Of a DNA stretch of 8,804 bases, positions 1 to 7,112 are shown piece by piece. Positions within the stretch are counted from its first letter, which is position 1; every line of letters begins with the position of its first letter. The DNA is taken from assembly GCA_036397995.1 (NCBI GenBank), contig DASWHX010000197.1:1-8804 (forward strand), in the 5' to 3' direction. Source of the stretch: DASWHX01 sp036397995 (lineage in GTDB: Bacteria > Bacteroidota > Bacteroidia > Cytophagales > Cyclobacteriaceae). Both the position numbers and the translations under genes were made by a program. The notes beneath the pieces are model-generated. The model saw only the letters and a program-made list of their open reading frames with translations, was not told where the DNA came from and ran no database searches.

Positions 1-38
1 GTTTGTTTTCCCATAACTATAGATAATTCATTGCATTT

Positions 39-70
39 CAAAAGTACTTTGTATTTCAAAGTAAAGCAAA
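39..70 (-). promoter_or_regulatory. Candidate leftward Bacteroidota-type promoter with embedded operator
   Basis: Read on the minus strand, TTTG lies at 70-67 and TACTTTTG at 46-39, with 20 bases between them. The second element matches the Bacteroidota -7 consensus TAnnTTTG exactly, and the spacing suits that family's -33/-7 arrangement. The inverted repeat at 45-63 fills most of the spacer and touches the -7 box, which is where a repressor site would sit. Transcription would run left out of the window. An ATG at 14-12 (minus strand) opens a frame beginning M-G-K-Q that stays open to the edge and could be the controlled gene. The motif match is seen; promoter activity and the downstream gene are inferred. 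Confidence 0.45.
45..63. repeat. Perfect 7-bp inverted repeat, likely operator
   Basis: TACTTTG and CAAAGTA are perfect reverse complements separated by TATTT. The right arm is also part of a direct repeat: ATTTCAAA occurs at 35-42 and again at 53-60, 18 bases (nearly two helical turns) apart. No T-tract follows on either strand, so this is not an intrinsic terminator. The short, AT-rich symmetric form and its place inside a promoter-like sequence favour a binding site for a dimeric regulator. Which regulator cannot be told from the window. Confidence 0.5.
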
Positions 71-197
71 GAAATTACCTAATACTATTTTCCTGGGCAT
101 TAGATTTTACCGTTGGAATTTGTTAATAAGGAATTAATTTAGAAAATAACCTTGCTAAATCTTCAGGAGGGATTCAGATGCTTATTAATAACCCGTA

Positions 198-317
198 TCA
201 CCCAAAGAGACCATTCAGTATTGCCAAAATATAAGGTTGATAAATACCACCGGACAGTAATGATGGCATTCCCGGGAAACCCAGGTGCAGGATAGCAAAA
301 ATGCCAACACTTTTCAA
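198..317 (-). other. Coding-like 39-codon stretch, possible frameshifted 3' end of the HXXEE gene
   Basis: Immediately after the stop of the HXXEE gene, the -1 frame is open from about 332 down to a TGA at 200-198. From the TTG at 317 it encodes 39 residues, including IFAILHLGFPG and YQPYILAILNGLFG: hydrophobic, glycine- and proline-punctuated, like the end of a polytopic membrane protein. By eye, the DNA here is visibly richer in G and C than the AT-rich 1-197 stretch, which also suggests coding. It has no good start codon of its own. It could be the original C-terminus of the HXXEE protein separated by a one-base indel (true mutation or assembly error), or a chance open frame. Confidence 0.35.
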
Positions 318-763
318 ATATTCATCGCAATCATGCTAACGCTAAGTAACAAAAGGATGCCAATTGAAATGGCTGCGACCTTTTCTTTCTCTTCCAATTT
401 AGGCAGTATACGCAAATAAATACTGGTTCCTAAGGGGAGGAAAAGAATAACTCCTGAAATTACGCCCGGTGAATACGAAAGGGTAAAAATACTAAGCACC
501 AAATGGATAATACCGTTCACAAAAATTAGTGTTCCCAGCGCGACTAAAATCAGGTTATTTTTATTGAAAAAATAAGAAAGTGAAAAGCCCGAGATAAGGA
601 GCAAGCCAATAACATTGATCATTATGAAATCCTGATCGGAAAGCTGTGCATCCAGAAGATTGGAATACCAAATTGGAAACTTACCAAAATATTCTTCCAG
701 TTGATGAGCTAAAAGACTTAAGGGTAGCAACATCGCCGTCTGATTTGGTGAAAAAGTTTTCAT
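314..763 (-). CDS. HXXEE domain membrane protein
   Basis: This is a 149-residue polytopic membrane protein of the HXXEE family, whose biochemical role is not established. The defining motif is HQLEE at residues 20-24 near the N-terminus. Two further conserved spots are present: NGIIH at 83-87 and YSPG at 97-100. About five hydrophobic segments can be seen (roughly residues 8-22, 47-65, 70-92, 101-118 and 129-147), so it sits in the cytoplasmic membrane. The charged stretch LEEKEK (123-128) separates the last helix. The ATG start is well placed and no Shine-Dalgarno is seen. It follows the M28 gene on the same strand after 63 bases, so co-transcription is possible. The last helix ends abruptly at the stop, and a coding-like frame continues in -1 (198-317), so the annotated C-terminus may be truncated. 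Confidence 0.85.
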   Translation of the reverse strand: MKTFSPNQTAMLLPLSLLAHQLEEYFGKFPIWYSNLLDAQLSDQDFIMINVIGLLLISGFSLSYFFNKNNLILVALGTLIFVNGIIHLVLSIFTLSYSPGVISGVILFLPLGTSIYLRILPKLEEKEKVAAISIGILLLLSVSMIAMNI

Positions 764-826
764 AACTGATGCGGTTATTATTCCATGTTAACACTTCAAT
801 GGTAAAATATCAGATACTTCTTCACA

Positions 827-2443
827 CTACCTTTGATTCAGAGGATTAAAAAAACTGTCCGTATTCCATGCCGGTCTTTCAGCGTTGTTGGCTATAAAGT
901 AGCTGATTAAAAAGTTGCATTTCACATAGACCTCCCCTGCTTCGAAATCAAACAGGTCGTTCCACTCATCGGAAGGTTTGTGATAAACATTTCTAGTATA
1001 ATTACGTATAGCCTTACTTAGATCTTCATCTGGATTGGTAGACTTTAACCCATACTTTACATGCAAAGCGGGTATTCCTTTCTTAATAAAATTATATTGA
1101 TCGCTCCTCACAAAACGCACTTCATCCGGCATATGATCGGGCATTATCTCCAATGAAAGAATCTCTGCCGCATTTTTAACTTCATTCATAATGGTAGAAT
1201 GCTCCGCACCTAATGGTTCTATGGAAAGTAATGGCGCAATTAATGTCGGCATATCTGTATTTACATTGGCTACAATACTTTCTATTGGCACGGTTGGATA
1301 TGTAGTGAAATAATCAGAGCCCAAAAGACCCATTTCTTCCGCCGTTACCATTACAAATAAAATGGATCTTTTTGGCTTTCTTTCTAATGATTGGTAAAGC
1401 CGGGCTATCTCAAGAAGACTTGCCACACCGGAGGCATTGTCATGAGCTCCATTGTAAATGGAATCTCCCTCAACAGGTTTGCCAATTCCCACATGATCCA
1501 GATGGGCAGTATGAATTACATACTCCTTTTTAAGCGTATTATCACTACCTTCTATCTTGCCCACAATATTCGCGCTTTGAAACTCAGAGAAAATTGATTC
1601 GGTTTTTACCCTGATACTTCCAATTGACTGTCCCACGATCTTATTTTCCTTGTAATCAGAGATTGCCGCGTTTAATTCTTTGGAAGCCATGGAAGCCGAA
1701 TTCAGGAGGGCAGAAAATTTTAATTTGCCTGGAAATGCACGTCTGCCAAACGCTTCACCGTCTTCCCGGGTAACTCCAAAGACACCTCTCTGAGAAGCTG
1801 AGTTTGCCCTGGCCGCAAACGTGGAATCAATGGATGGATTCGAATTGATAAAAAGTATTCCAACAACTCCTTTGTCTGCCGCTTTTCTATATTTTGTTTC
1901 CCAATTAGAAAAGTGCGCACGTTCTGAAGATTGAAGAGATTCAGGACTCCCGATGAGAACAAGTATTACTTTATTTTCAACATCAACCAAAGAGAAGTCA
2001 TCATAATTTGGGGCATTAATTCCATACCCTGCAAATACGATTTCTGTTTCAGGTAACTCTGAAGTTACTTCATTCAGATTTCCTATAAAATAATAATCCT
2101 CATTGGCTGAAAGCATTTTTCCATTCCATTCCATGAAAGAATTCCCTTCACTTATCCTCGAATTCCTTATGGTCAGCATTTGGATATATTCACCCCTCTC
2201 CCCCGCGGGTTCAATCTCCATTTCTTTAAATTTCCCAATAACGTAATCGATAGCCAAACCATATTCAGGCGTACCCGGCAATCTGCCCTTTAATTCATCG
2301 GAGGCCAGATACTTTATATGGGCGGATAAGGAATCCCCCGCAACAAGTTCCAAAAGTTGTGACAAATCTTCCGGTTCTGATTTTGGATCGCAGGCTCCGC
2401 CAAGAGCTAACGCGGGTAATAACAAATAATACGGTATTTTCAT
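827..2443 (-). CDS. M28 family metallopeptidase lipoprotein with PA domain
   Basis: A secreted di-zinc peptidase of family M28, 538 residues from the ATG at 2443. A TTG four codons upstream is in frame, but the ATG gives a cleaner signal peptide. The N-terminus is a lipoprotein signal with lipobox LGGA-C (Cys18), and the acidic residues after the Cys (DPKSEPED) fit surface-exported Bacteroidota lipoproteins, though this is inference. A PA-like insert spans roughly residues 120-270. The M28 metal and catalytic residues are all visible: H314 in HTAHLD, D335 in GAHDNASG, E369-E370 in TAEEMG, D397 in NTDMP and H488 in VYHKPSDEW. Family members are mostly aminopeptidases or dipeptidases that release N-terminal residues; the substrate here is unknown. 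The gene starts 63 bases past the cold-shock gene terminator, so it probably has its own promoter; only a weak candidate is seen between 2456 and 2500. Confidence 0.93.
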   Translation of the reverse strand: MKIPYYLLLPALALGGACDPKSEPEDLSQLLELVAGDSLSAHIKYLASDELKGRLPGTPEYGLAIDYVIGKFKEMEIEPAGERGEYIQMLTIRNSRISEGNSFMEWNGKMLSANEDYYFIGNLNEVTSELPETEIVFAGYGINAPNYDDFSLVDVENKVILVLIGSPESLQSSERAHFSNWETKYRKAADKGVVGILFINSNPSIDSTFAARANSASQRGVFGVTREDGEAFGRRAFPGKLKFSALLNSASMASKELNAAISDYKENKIVGQSIGSIRVKTESIFSEFQSANIVGKIEGSDNTLKKEYVIHTAHLDHVGIGKPVEGDSIYNGAHDNASGVASLLEIARLYQSLERKPKRSILFVMVTAEEMGLLGSDYFTTYPTVPIESIVANVNTDMPTLIAPLLSIEPLGAEHSTIMNEVKNAAEILSLEIMPDHMPDEVRFVRSDQYNFIKKGIPALHVKYGLKSTNPDEDLSKAIRNYTRNVYHKPSDEWNDLFDFEAGEVYVKCNFLISYFIANNAERPAWNTDSFFNPLNQR

Positions 2444-2500
2444 CTTAATTAGCAATTCATGAATGGTTGAAAGTAATAATTAAATTCGATTTCATCCAAT

Positions 2501-2530
2501 AAAAAAGCCCCTCCCAAAATTGGGAAGAGC
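2501..2530 (-). terminator. Intrinsic terminator of the cold-shock gene
   Basis: On the minus strand GCTCTTCCC (2530-2522) pairs with GGGAGGGGC (2515-2507) through nine pairs, two of them G-U. The loop is six bases, and six T residues (2506-2501) follow directly. It begins 24 bases after the stop codon of the cold-shock gene and before the M28 start, so it should make the csp transcript monocistronic. Confidence 0.85.
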
Positions 2531-2554
2531 TTAATTTCCTTAAACGAAGGGTTC

Positions 2555-2749
2555 TTAGGAGGCTAATTTAACATTAGCTGCATTCAAACCTTTTTTTCCC
2601 TCCTGAAGTTCAAAAACCACTTCGTCGTCTTGTTTTATCTGGTCGATTAGACCAGAAATATGGACAAAGTACTCTTTTTCACTTTCGGAATCTTTAATGA
2701 AGCCAAAACCTTTTGACGCATTAAAGAACTTAACTGTTCCTTTTTTCAT
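2555..2749 (-). CDS. Cold-shock domain protein (CspA family)
   Basis: A 64-residue single-domain cold-shock protein, a cytoplasmic single-stranded RNA/DNA-binding OB fold acting as an RNA chaperone. The start is the ATG at 2749: the family begins M-x-x-G-T-V-K-x-F-N, and here MKKGTVKFFN fits. The in-frame TTG at 2779 would add ten residues with no family support. RNP1 is KGFGFIKD (13-20) and RNP2 is YFVHIS (27-32), with the aromatic residues F15, F17, F28 and H30 in place for base stacking. The usual tryptophan of the KWFN motif is replaced by phenylalanine (F8), common in Bacteroidota. Length is slightly short of the usual 65-70. A strong terminator lies 24 bases downstream. Between this gene and DUF885 there are 94 bases, where its promoter should lie; CAACTTTG at 2784-2777 resembles a -7 box but lacks a partner -33 element. 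Whether it is cold-induced cannot be told. Confidence 0.95.
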   Translation of the reverse strand: MKKGTVKFFNASKGFGFIKDSESEKEYFVHISGLIDQIKQDDEVVFELQEGKKGLNAANVKLAS

Positions 2750-2843
2750 TTTGATAATTAAACTAAATATTAGGTCCAAAGTTGCATAAATTTTGCCAAA
2801 TCTGATCTTTCCGATTGCATTATTTGAAGAAAATACTTACGGT

Positions 2844-4568
2844 TTATCTTAAATTATAGAATTTCCATCGCGTTTTAAAATCCTTGTTTAATGATTGATT
2901 GGTAAGTGTCGCCCTGATCATTTCAACAGGTAAACTATTTTCCTGCAGAACCGCGTCGTGATATTCTTTATACGTCATTTCTCCCGAATCCACCAGTTCC
3001 TTTTTCAGGGCCCAAAATTGCAGACCACCCAACATATAGGCTACCTGGTAAAGGGGTGAGTAACCACCTACAAAAGACCTTCGCACTTCACCTTCGGCGT
3101 TTGCTTTTTCATGACCAACACGGTCCACCAGAAAATCGATACATTGCTGAGGAGTCCATTTACCCAGATGGTAATTCAGGCTGAAAATAATTCTTGCACA
3201 GCGATGCATTCTCCAAAAAAGCATCCCGATCCGGTCTTCCGGTGATTGGGGAAATTTCAAATCATATAAAAGAAGCTCCCAATACAACGCCCAGCCTTCG
3301 GTCCAAAAAGGAGTGCGAAAACGGCGGTACGTTTTATACCGGCTGTTCATGAAAAACTGAAGATGATGACCCGCGATAAGTTCATGATGAACAGTAGATC
3401 TTGAAAAGTGCGGATTATTACCCCGCATACTCATCAGCTTATCATCATGGTCCATGGTGTTGGTTGGATAGGAAATGCTTAAGACTTCTCCTCCTGTAAA
3501 AAATGGATTCACCAATTGTCTTCTTGGAGTCATCATGATCATTCTCCAGCTTTCTTCGGCCACCGGAGGTATTGTCAGCAAATCATTTTGTTTCAGAAAG
3601 TCGATGGACTCATTGTATAGTTTCAGGATGGCGGCAGGTTGCTCACCTTCGGGAACGTACGTGTTCTTTACTTTTTCCAGCGCGGCATGCCAGTCTTTGC
3701 CGAAACCCAATTCGGTTGAAGCCTTTAACATTTCAGCATCACACCAGGCAAACTCCCGGTTAGCAATTTCAATTAATTCTTCAGGCGTATAGGGAATCAT
3801 TTCCTGATTCAGCTGGCGGATAATTTCCTCTCTGCCGATCGGTTGACCCACTATTCCGCTGCCATCGTCTTGCTGTGTAGTGATTAACTTCGCTTTACTT
3901 TTCATTAACCGGCCATACCTGGAAATCATGGTATCAAGTTTCACAAAGGGTTTTTCCACCCACCATGTAAAATCGGGATCATAACCGTTATAAAATTCAT
4001 ACAAATGCTCAAGACCTCGTTGAACATCTTTAATGGCAGCCTCAGCCCGGTTGGTCAATCGTGAATCGAAGGGTTGGGTATCATTTAGTTTTTGAAGGCC
4101 GGCTTGCAGTGTTTCCAAAGTATTGTTCAGTACTCGGGCAACTTCAGATCCATTCATGGATAATCCGCGGCGTCTTTTCTTTTCCAGCTCATAAACCGGA
4201 GTCGCAAAAGTTATCCATTCCTTGATTTGATTCATTTCAGATTCCTGAGCCTGCAGCTGATACATATTGTCATTCAGATCTCTGCTGAATAAAATGTAAT
4301 CTACCCGCGAAGACACGTTCAGTTCATCAAAATCCAGGGCAGACAATTTCCCAAGATATTCCTGGTTAAGATCCTTAAATCTCTGGATCCTTTCGAAGGT
4401 ATTCTCCATAAAATAGAACCTGCTCAAACTTCCGTAATCGGCGCGGAACTGAACCATGATATTATTCACTTCTGAAGTTTGCGCATAGAGATCAGGGCTT
4501 TGAGAATAAAGTTTACTTCCTGATAGAATGAAGACCACCAGGTAAATTGAAAGTACATTTCGAATCAT
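2844..4568 (-). CDS. Exported DUF885 family protein, putative metallopeptidase
   Basis: A 574-residue protein of the DUF885 family, thought to be zinc metallopeptidases or carboxypeptidases; direct biochemistry is scarce. An N-terminal signal peptide (residues 1 to about 22, ending near YSQS) indicates export. The N-terminal two thirds is helical and charged. The family's active-site signature is at 394-404 (HHELIAGHHLQ), with H395, E396 and H401 or H402 as likely metal and catalytic residues. It is followed by EGWALYWE at 424-431, whose glutamate is the expected third ligand. The common family form of the first motif is HExxPGHH; here the proline is alanine (A399). The C-terminal YQVAYMLGGLQ (507-517) takes the place of the usual PGQAxxYxxG segment and is also diverged. 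The length is normal for the family. The gene starts 24 bases after the hydroxylase stop and is probably the last gene of the four-gene operon. Its substrate is unknown. Confidence 0.9.
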   Translation of the reverse strand: MIRNVLSIYLVVFILSGSKLYSQSPDLYAQTSEVNNIMVQFRADYGSLSRFYFMENTFERIQRFKDLNQEYLGKLSALDFDELNVSSRVDYILFSRDLNDNMYQLQAQESEMNQIKEWITFATPVYELEKKRRRGLSMNGSEVARVLNNTLETLQAGLQKLNDTQPFDSRLTNRAEAAIKDVQRGLEHLYEFYNGYDPDFTWWVEKPFVKLDTMISRYGRLMKSKAKLITTQQDDGSGIVGQPIGREEIIRQLNQEMIPYTPEELIEIANREFAWCDAEMLKASTELGFGKDWHAALEKVKNTYVPEGEQPAAILKLYNESIDFLKQNDLLTIPPVAEESWRMIMMTPRRQLVNPFFTGGEVLSISYPTNTMDHDDKLMSMRGNNPHFSRSTVHHELIAGHHLQFFMNSRYKTYRRFRTPFWTEGWALYWELLLYDLKFPQSPEDRIGMLFWRMHRCARIIFSLNYHLGKWTPQQCIDFLVDRVGHEKANAEGEVRRSFVGGYSPLYQVAYMLGGLQFWALKKELVDSGEMTYKEYHDAVLQENSLPVEMIRATLTNQSLNKDFKTRWKFYNLR

Positions 4569-4592
4569 GATGTATGGGATTAAGGTGATTAT

Positions 4593-5453
4593 TTATGCAA
4601 GATTTTCCTTTATTTCTTCCTCATAAAATTTTGAACCTTTGGGTGCCCGGTACTTCTGAAAGGGTATTTCAAGAAGATTGATTAAATCATCATTTTCTTT
4701 GGGATTCATATGGGTATCTATTCCGTACACCAGTGAATCAACATCCTTTTCTGCAAAGGTTCTAAAAATCCGGTCCCAAATAGAAAAAATATTTCCATAA
4801 TTAGTATCTGTATAGGGTTGCGTATAGTGATGATGCACCTTATGCATGTTCGGGGTGACGAATATCCAGGATAAAATCTTATCGGGACCTTTCGGCACTT
4901 TGATGTTTGCGTGGGTTATCTGCGCGAATATCACGGACAGAGTTTGGTAAATGATAATCACTCCCATGGGAACTCCGGCGATCAGGACAGCCAGCAGTGT
5001 AAAGGTAATTCTGAAAATAGTTTCTCCGGGATGATGTCTCAATCCGGTAGTTACATCCACGTTAGTATCCGTATGATGGATAAGATGGAACTTCCACATC
5101 CACTTTACTCTGTGCTCTAACCAATGGATAAAATAGGCGCCGATAAAGTCGAGTAATAATACTCCCAGAATTACATGGATCCACAGAGGAAGACCCAGAA
5201 GATAAAGGATGCCGAATTGATTTTGAGCGGTGAAATCACTAGCCAGCAGCAGCGCGCCCGCCAGTCCAAGACCTATAAGCAATTGAAGCGCGTTCAAAGT
5301 AAGGTTCTTCAGTGCATGAACAATTTTCTTATACTCAAAACTGAATAATGGAATTGTTCCCTCTAAAACCCAAAAGAATGTAATTCCGACAATGAAAAAA
5401 ATTGTTCTGTACACTGATGGGATTTCCGCGAAATAATCAATAATGCCTTCCAT
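4593..5453 (-). CDS. Sterol desaturase / fatty acid hydroxylase family membrane protein
   Basis: A 286-residue integral membrane di-iron oxygenase of the fatty acid hydroxylase superfamily, which uses O2 to hydroxylate or desaturate lipids. Hydrophobic segments lie at about 13-36, 50-72, 80-109 and 146-178. The histidine clusters are complete: HWLEH (110-114), HLIHH (123-127), HH (140-141), H181, and HKVHHH (204-209), followed by the conserved YTDTNYGNIFSIWDRIF. The loss of none of these suggests an active enzyme. The ATG lies one base after the stop of the upstream gene (TAG-G-ATG), so translational coupling is expected. The substrate cannot be read from the sequence: bacterial relatives act on fatty acids, carotenoids, ornithine lipids or alkylglycerols. 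No sterol genes are seen nearby, so the sterol name should not be taken literally. Confidence 0.92.
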   Translation of the reverse strand: MEGIIDYFAEIPSVYRTIFFIVGITFFWVLEGTIPLFSFEYKKIVHALKNLTLNALQLLIGLGLAGALLLASDFTAQNQFGILYLLGLPLWIHVILGVLLLDFIGAYFIHWLEHRVKWMWKFHLIHHTDTNVDVTTGLRHHPGETIFRITFTLLAVLIAGVPMGVIIIYQTLSVIFAQITHANIKVPKGPDKILSWIFVTPNMHKVHHHYTQPYTDTNYGNIFSIWDRIFRTFAEKDVDSLVYGIDTHMNPKENDDLINLLEIPFQKYRAPKGSKFYEEEIKENLA

Positions 5454-5454
5454 C

Positions 5455-6144
5455 CTATTTTACTTTTACTGCCAGCGTATCATGATGCTCAGTTATAAAA
5501 TTTCTCAGGTATGCACCGATACTTCCGGCACTTGTAAAACCGGCCGCTTTAGCAGCCGCTTCTTCCTTTTTATCTGAAGACTGAGCTGAATTTGCGTAGT
5601 CTTTCAAATCCTTATAGTACCCCATGGTGAACATATCCCATTTTGCTCCTTGCGTTTTAACAAAAATCTGATTCGGATCTCGAGACAATTCTTCCAGGTA
5701 TTTATTTTCCATCACGCGTTCATCGTAAAGTTGTTTTCGCTGCCCTGACAGCGCCACAAAAATTTCAACATGAAAAAAATCCGAGTTATTGAATGTTCTG
5801 CGAAACTCCCTATGAGTGGGTCCGGTGACATATAATTCTTCCTTCCAGCTAATTAAATGATCCATCGGATCATCCAAAACCCCCCGGCTTCCTGTTGTTA
5901 AAAGCAGCCCGGTGTCATCGTAATCGTCAATCGTTTCCATTATCAACAAATCCCAGTGGTCACCCTGGCTATGCCTGATTGCGTGCAAATCTTTTTTTTC
6001 AACCTCCGCCTTTTTCTTAATTGCATCAATTAGTTCCAATAATTTTCCAGGTGCGGCCCGTACCATGGTTGTTCTATAAAGTTCTTGCGCGGAAATAAGA
6101 AAAGGAAGCAGCAAAAGAATCGTAGCGGAGATAATTCTTTTCAT
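5455..6144 (-). CDS. Exported protein of unknown function with two similar ferredoxin-like repeats
   Basis: I do not recognise a named family. From the ATG at 6144 (preferred over the TTG at 6153) it is 229 residues with a clear signal peptide, MKRII followed by a leucine-rich core ending in ISA-Q (about residue 19), so it is periplasmic or secreted; there is no lipobox. Two halves look related. Residues about 22-75 and 123-183 each read strand-helix-strand-strand and share QGxxWDxxxM at 60-69 and 165-174, an offset of 105. This resembles duplicated dimeric alpha-beta barrel (ABM/EthD-like) domains, which act as small monooxygenases or ligand binders, but that is inference. A lysine/alanine-rich stretch (190-201) precedes the C-terminus. 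It lies 20 bases after the amidotransferase and one base before the hydroxylase, so it probably works with one of them. Confidence 0.8.
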   Translation of the reverse strand: MKRIISATILLLLPFLISAQELYRTTMVRAAPGKLLELIDAIKKKAEVEKKDLHAIRHSQGDHWDLLIMETIDDYDDTGLLLTTGSRGVLDDPMDHLISWKEELYVTGPTHREFRRTFNNSDFFHVEIFVALSGQRKQLYDERVMENKYLEELSRDPNQIFVKTQGAKWDMFTMGYYKDLKDYANSAQSSDKKEEAAAKAAGFTSAGSIGAYLRNFITEHHDTLAVKVK

Positions 6145-6164
6145 GGAGGACAATTTAAAAAAAA

Positions 6165-7019
6165 TTACAGACTTACCGGCCTGATTTTCACTGAAAGGTC
6201 TTTATAAACCAATATAAAGTTATTTTCAGGGATCATGCGCCAGTCATCTACAATATCCGTCAATTTTTCTGAGACCACCATAACAGATTTTTCACCCTCC
6301 CTGGCCGGGATCATTTGGCAAACTCCTTCCTGGCATTCATAGCGGCTACCTTCAGAATAATACAGGGTCAATGGTTTAACTGTTTTATCGGAGGCATATC
6401 GTAATGCTACCAGTCTTTCTCCATCAGTCATCACCATATTCAGATAAGCGGGGTCATCAATCTTTTGCTCATGCATGGCTTCGAGCAAAAAAGCAATGGT
6501 CTCTTCAAAAGATTGAGAGATAGTATCAGCATCTATTCGGTCCTTTTTCATTAAATTATCAAGAACCAGAGCGAATAAATGTTCCGAATCGGTTTGGCCC
6601 TGGATCCAATGAAAGAGCGGATCTGAAAGTTTTTTATGAACGCTTCTTTTTATTCTTGAAAAATTTTCAACACCGCCGTTGTGTGCCATCAGAAAATTTT
6701 TGAAATGAAAGGGGTGGCAATTTGATTCAGAAACATCTCCTTCGCTGGCAGCCCGCACGTGGGCGACCAGGCAATCCGACATTATCTTGGGTGCCATGTA
6801 CCGCAAATTTCTGTTATTCCACGCCGGATAAATGCTGACAAATACAGCCGGGTCCTGCGCGATTTCTTTGTGATACCATCCCACTCCAAAGCCATCTCCA
6901 TTCAGAGGTTCTTCAATTTCCAGGGCATGAAAGCTCTGATTAATCAACGAGTTTTTGGGTTGAAAAAGAAATTTATCCAATACAACCGGTCTTCCCAAAT
7001 AAGCTAATAACCTGCACAT
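6165..7019 (-). CDS. Class II glutamine amidotransferase, YafJ/EgtC-like
   Basis: A 284-residue cytoplasmic Ntn-type glutaminase domain protein. The start is fixed by the catalytic cysteine at position 2 (MCRLLAY), exposed after removal of Met. Other class II amidotransferase landmarks are GDGFGVGW (41-48), HVRAAS (87-92), CHPF (101-104), AHNGG (112-116) and QTDSE (142-146). The C-terminal SEKLTDIVDDW (250-260) is the usual end of the YafJ-type fold. No synthase or acceptor domain is fused, so it would hydrolyse a glutamine or gamma-glutamyl amide on its own or with a separate partner. EgtC of ergothioneine synthesis has this build, but no egtB, egtD or egtE is seen here, so that role is not supported. 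It is the first gene of a probable four-gene operon and is divergent from the symporter. Confidence 0.92.
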   Translation of the reverse strand: MCRLLAYLGRPVVLDKFLFQPKNSLINQSFHALEIEEPLNGDGFGVGWYHKEIAQDPAVFVSIYPAWNNRNLRYMAPKIMSDCLVAHVRAASEGDVSESNCHPFHFKNFLMAHNGGVENFSRIKRSVHKKLSDPLFHWIQGQTDSEHLFALVLDNLMKKDRIDADTISQSFEETIAFLLEAMHEQKIDDPAYLNMVMTDGERLVALRYASDKTVKPLTLYYSEGSRYECQEGVCQMIPAREGEKSVMVVSEKLTDIVDDWRMIPENNFILVYKDLSVKIRPVSL

Positions 7020-7112
7020 AGTTTTATCCTAAATGTTGAAAATTTAAGTAATTTCCTTCTGATATTAACTGACTTGGTTTACATTTCTTTTCTAACTAAC
7101 CCCTGACATATC
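7020..7112. promoter_or_regulatory. Divergent intergenic region between amidotransferase operon and symporter
   Basis: These 93 AT-rich bases must carry the promoters of both transcription units. Partial -7 matches are TAAATTTT on the minus strand (7046-7039) and TACATTTC on the plus strand (7080-7087), each seven of eight to TAnnTTTG. Neither has a TTTG or TTG at the expected -33 distance. No inverted repeat or riboswitch-like structure is visible. The location is supported by gene arrangement; the exact elements are weak. Confidence 0.35.

Noticed and set aside
276..290. Hairpin CCTGGG-TTT-CCCGGG as a terminator of the HXXEE gene
   Set aside because: The stem is short with a G-U pair and a three-base loop, no T-tract follows, and it lies inside the coding-like -1 frame.
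1720..1962. 80-codon minus-strand open frame inside the M28 gene
   Set aside because: It lies wholly within a well-supported peptidase gene on the same strand in another frame and has no recognisable domain or start signal.
3475..3792. 105-codon plus-strand open frame opposite DUF885
   Set aside because: It is antisense to conserved coding sequence and its translation is cysteine/serine-rich without a family pattern; it is a shadow frame.
6165..7019. Assignment of the amidotransferase as egtC of ergothioneine synthesis
   Set aside because: The fold and motifs fit both YafJ- and EgtC-type proteins, but no other ergothioneine gene is in the window.
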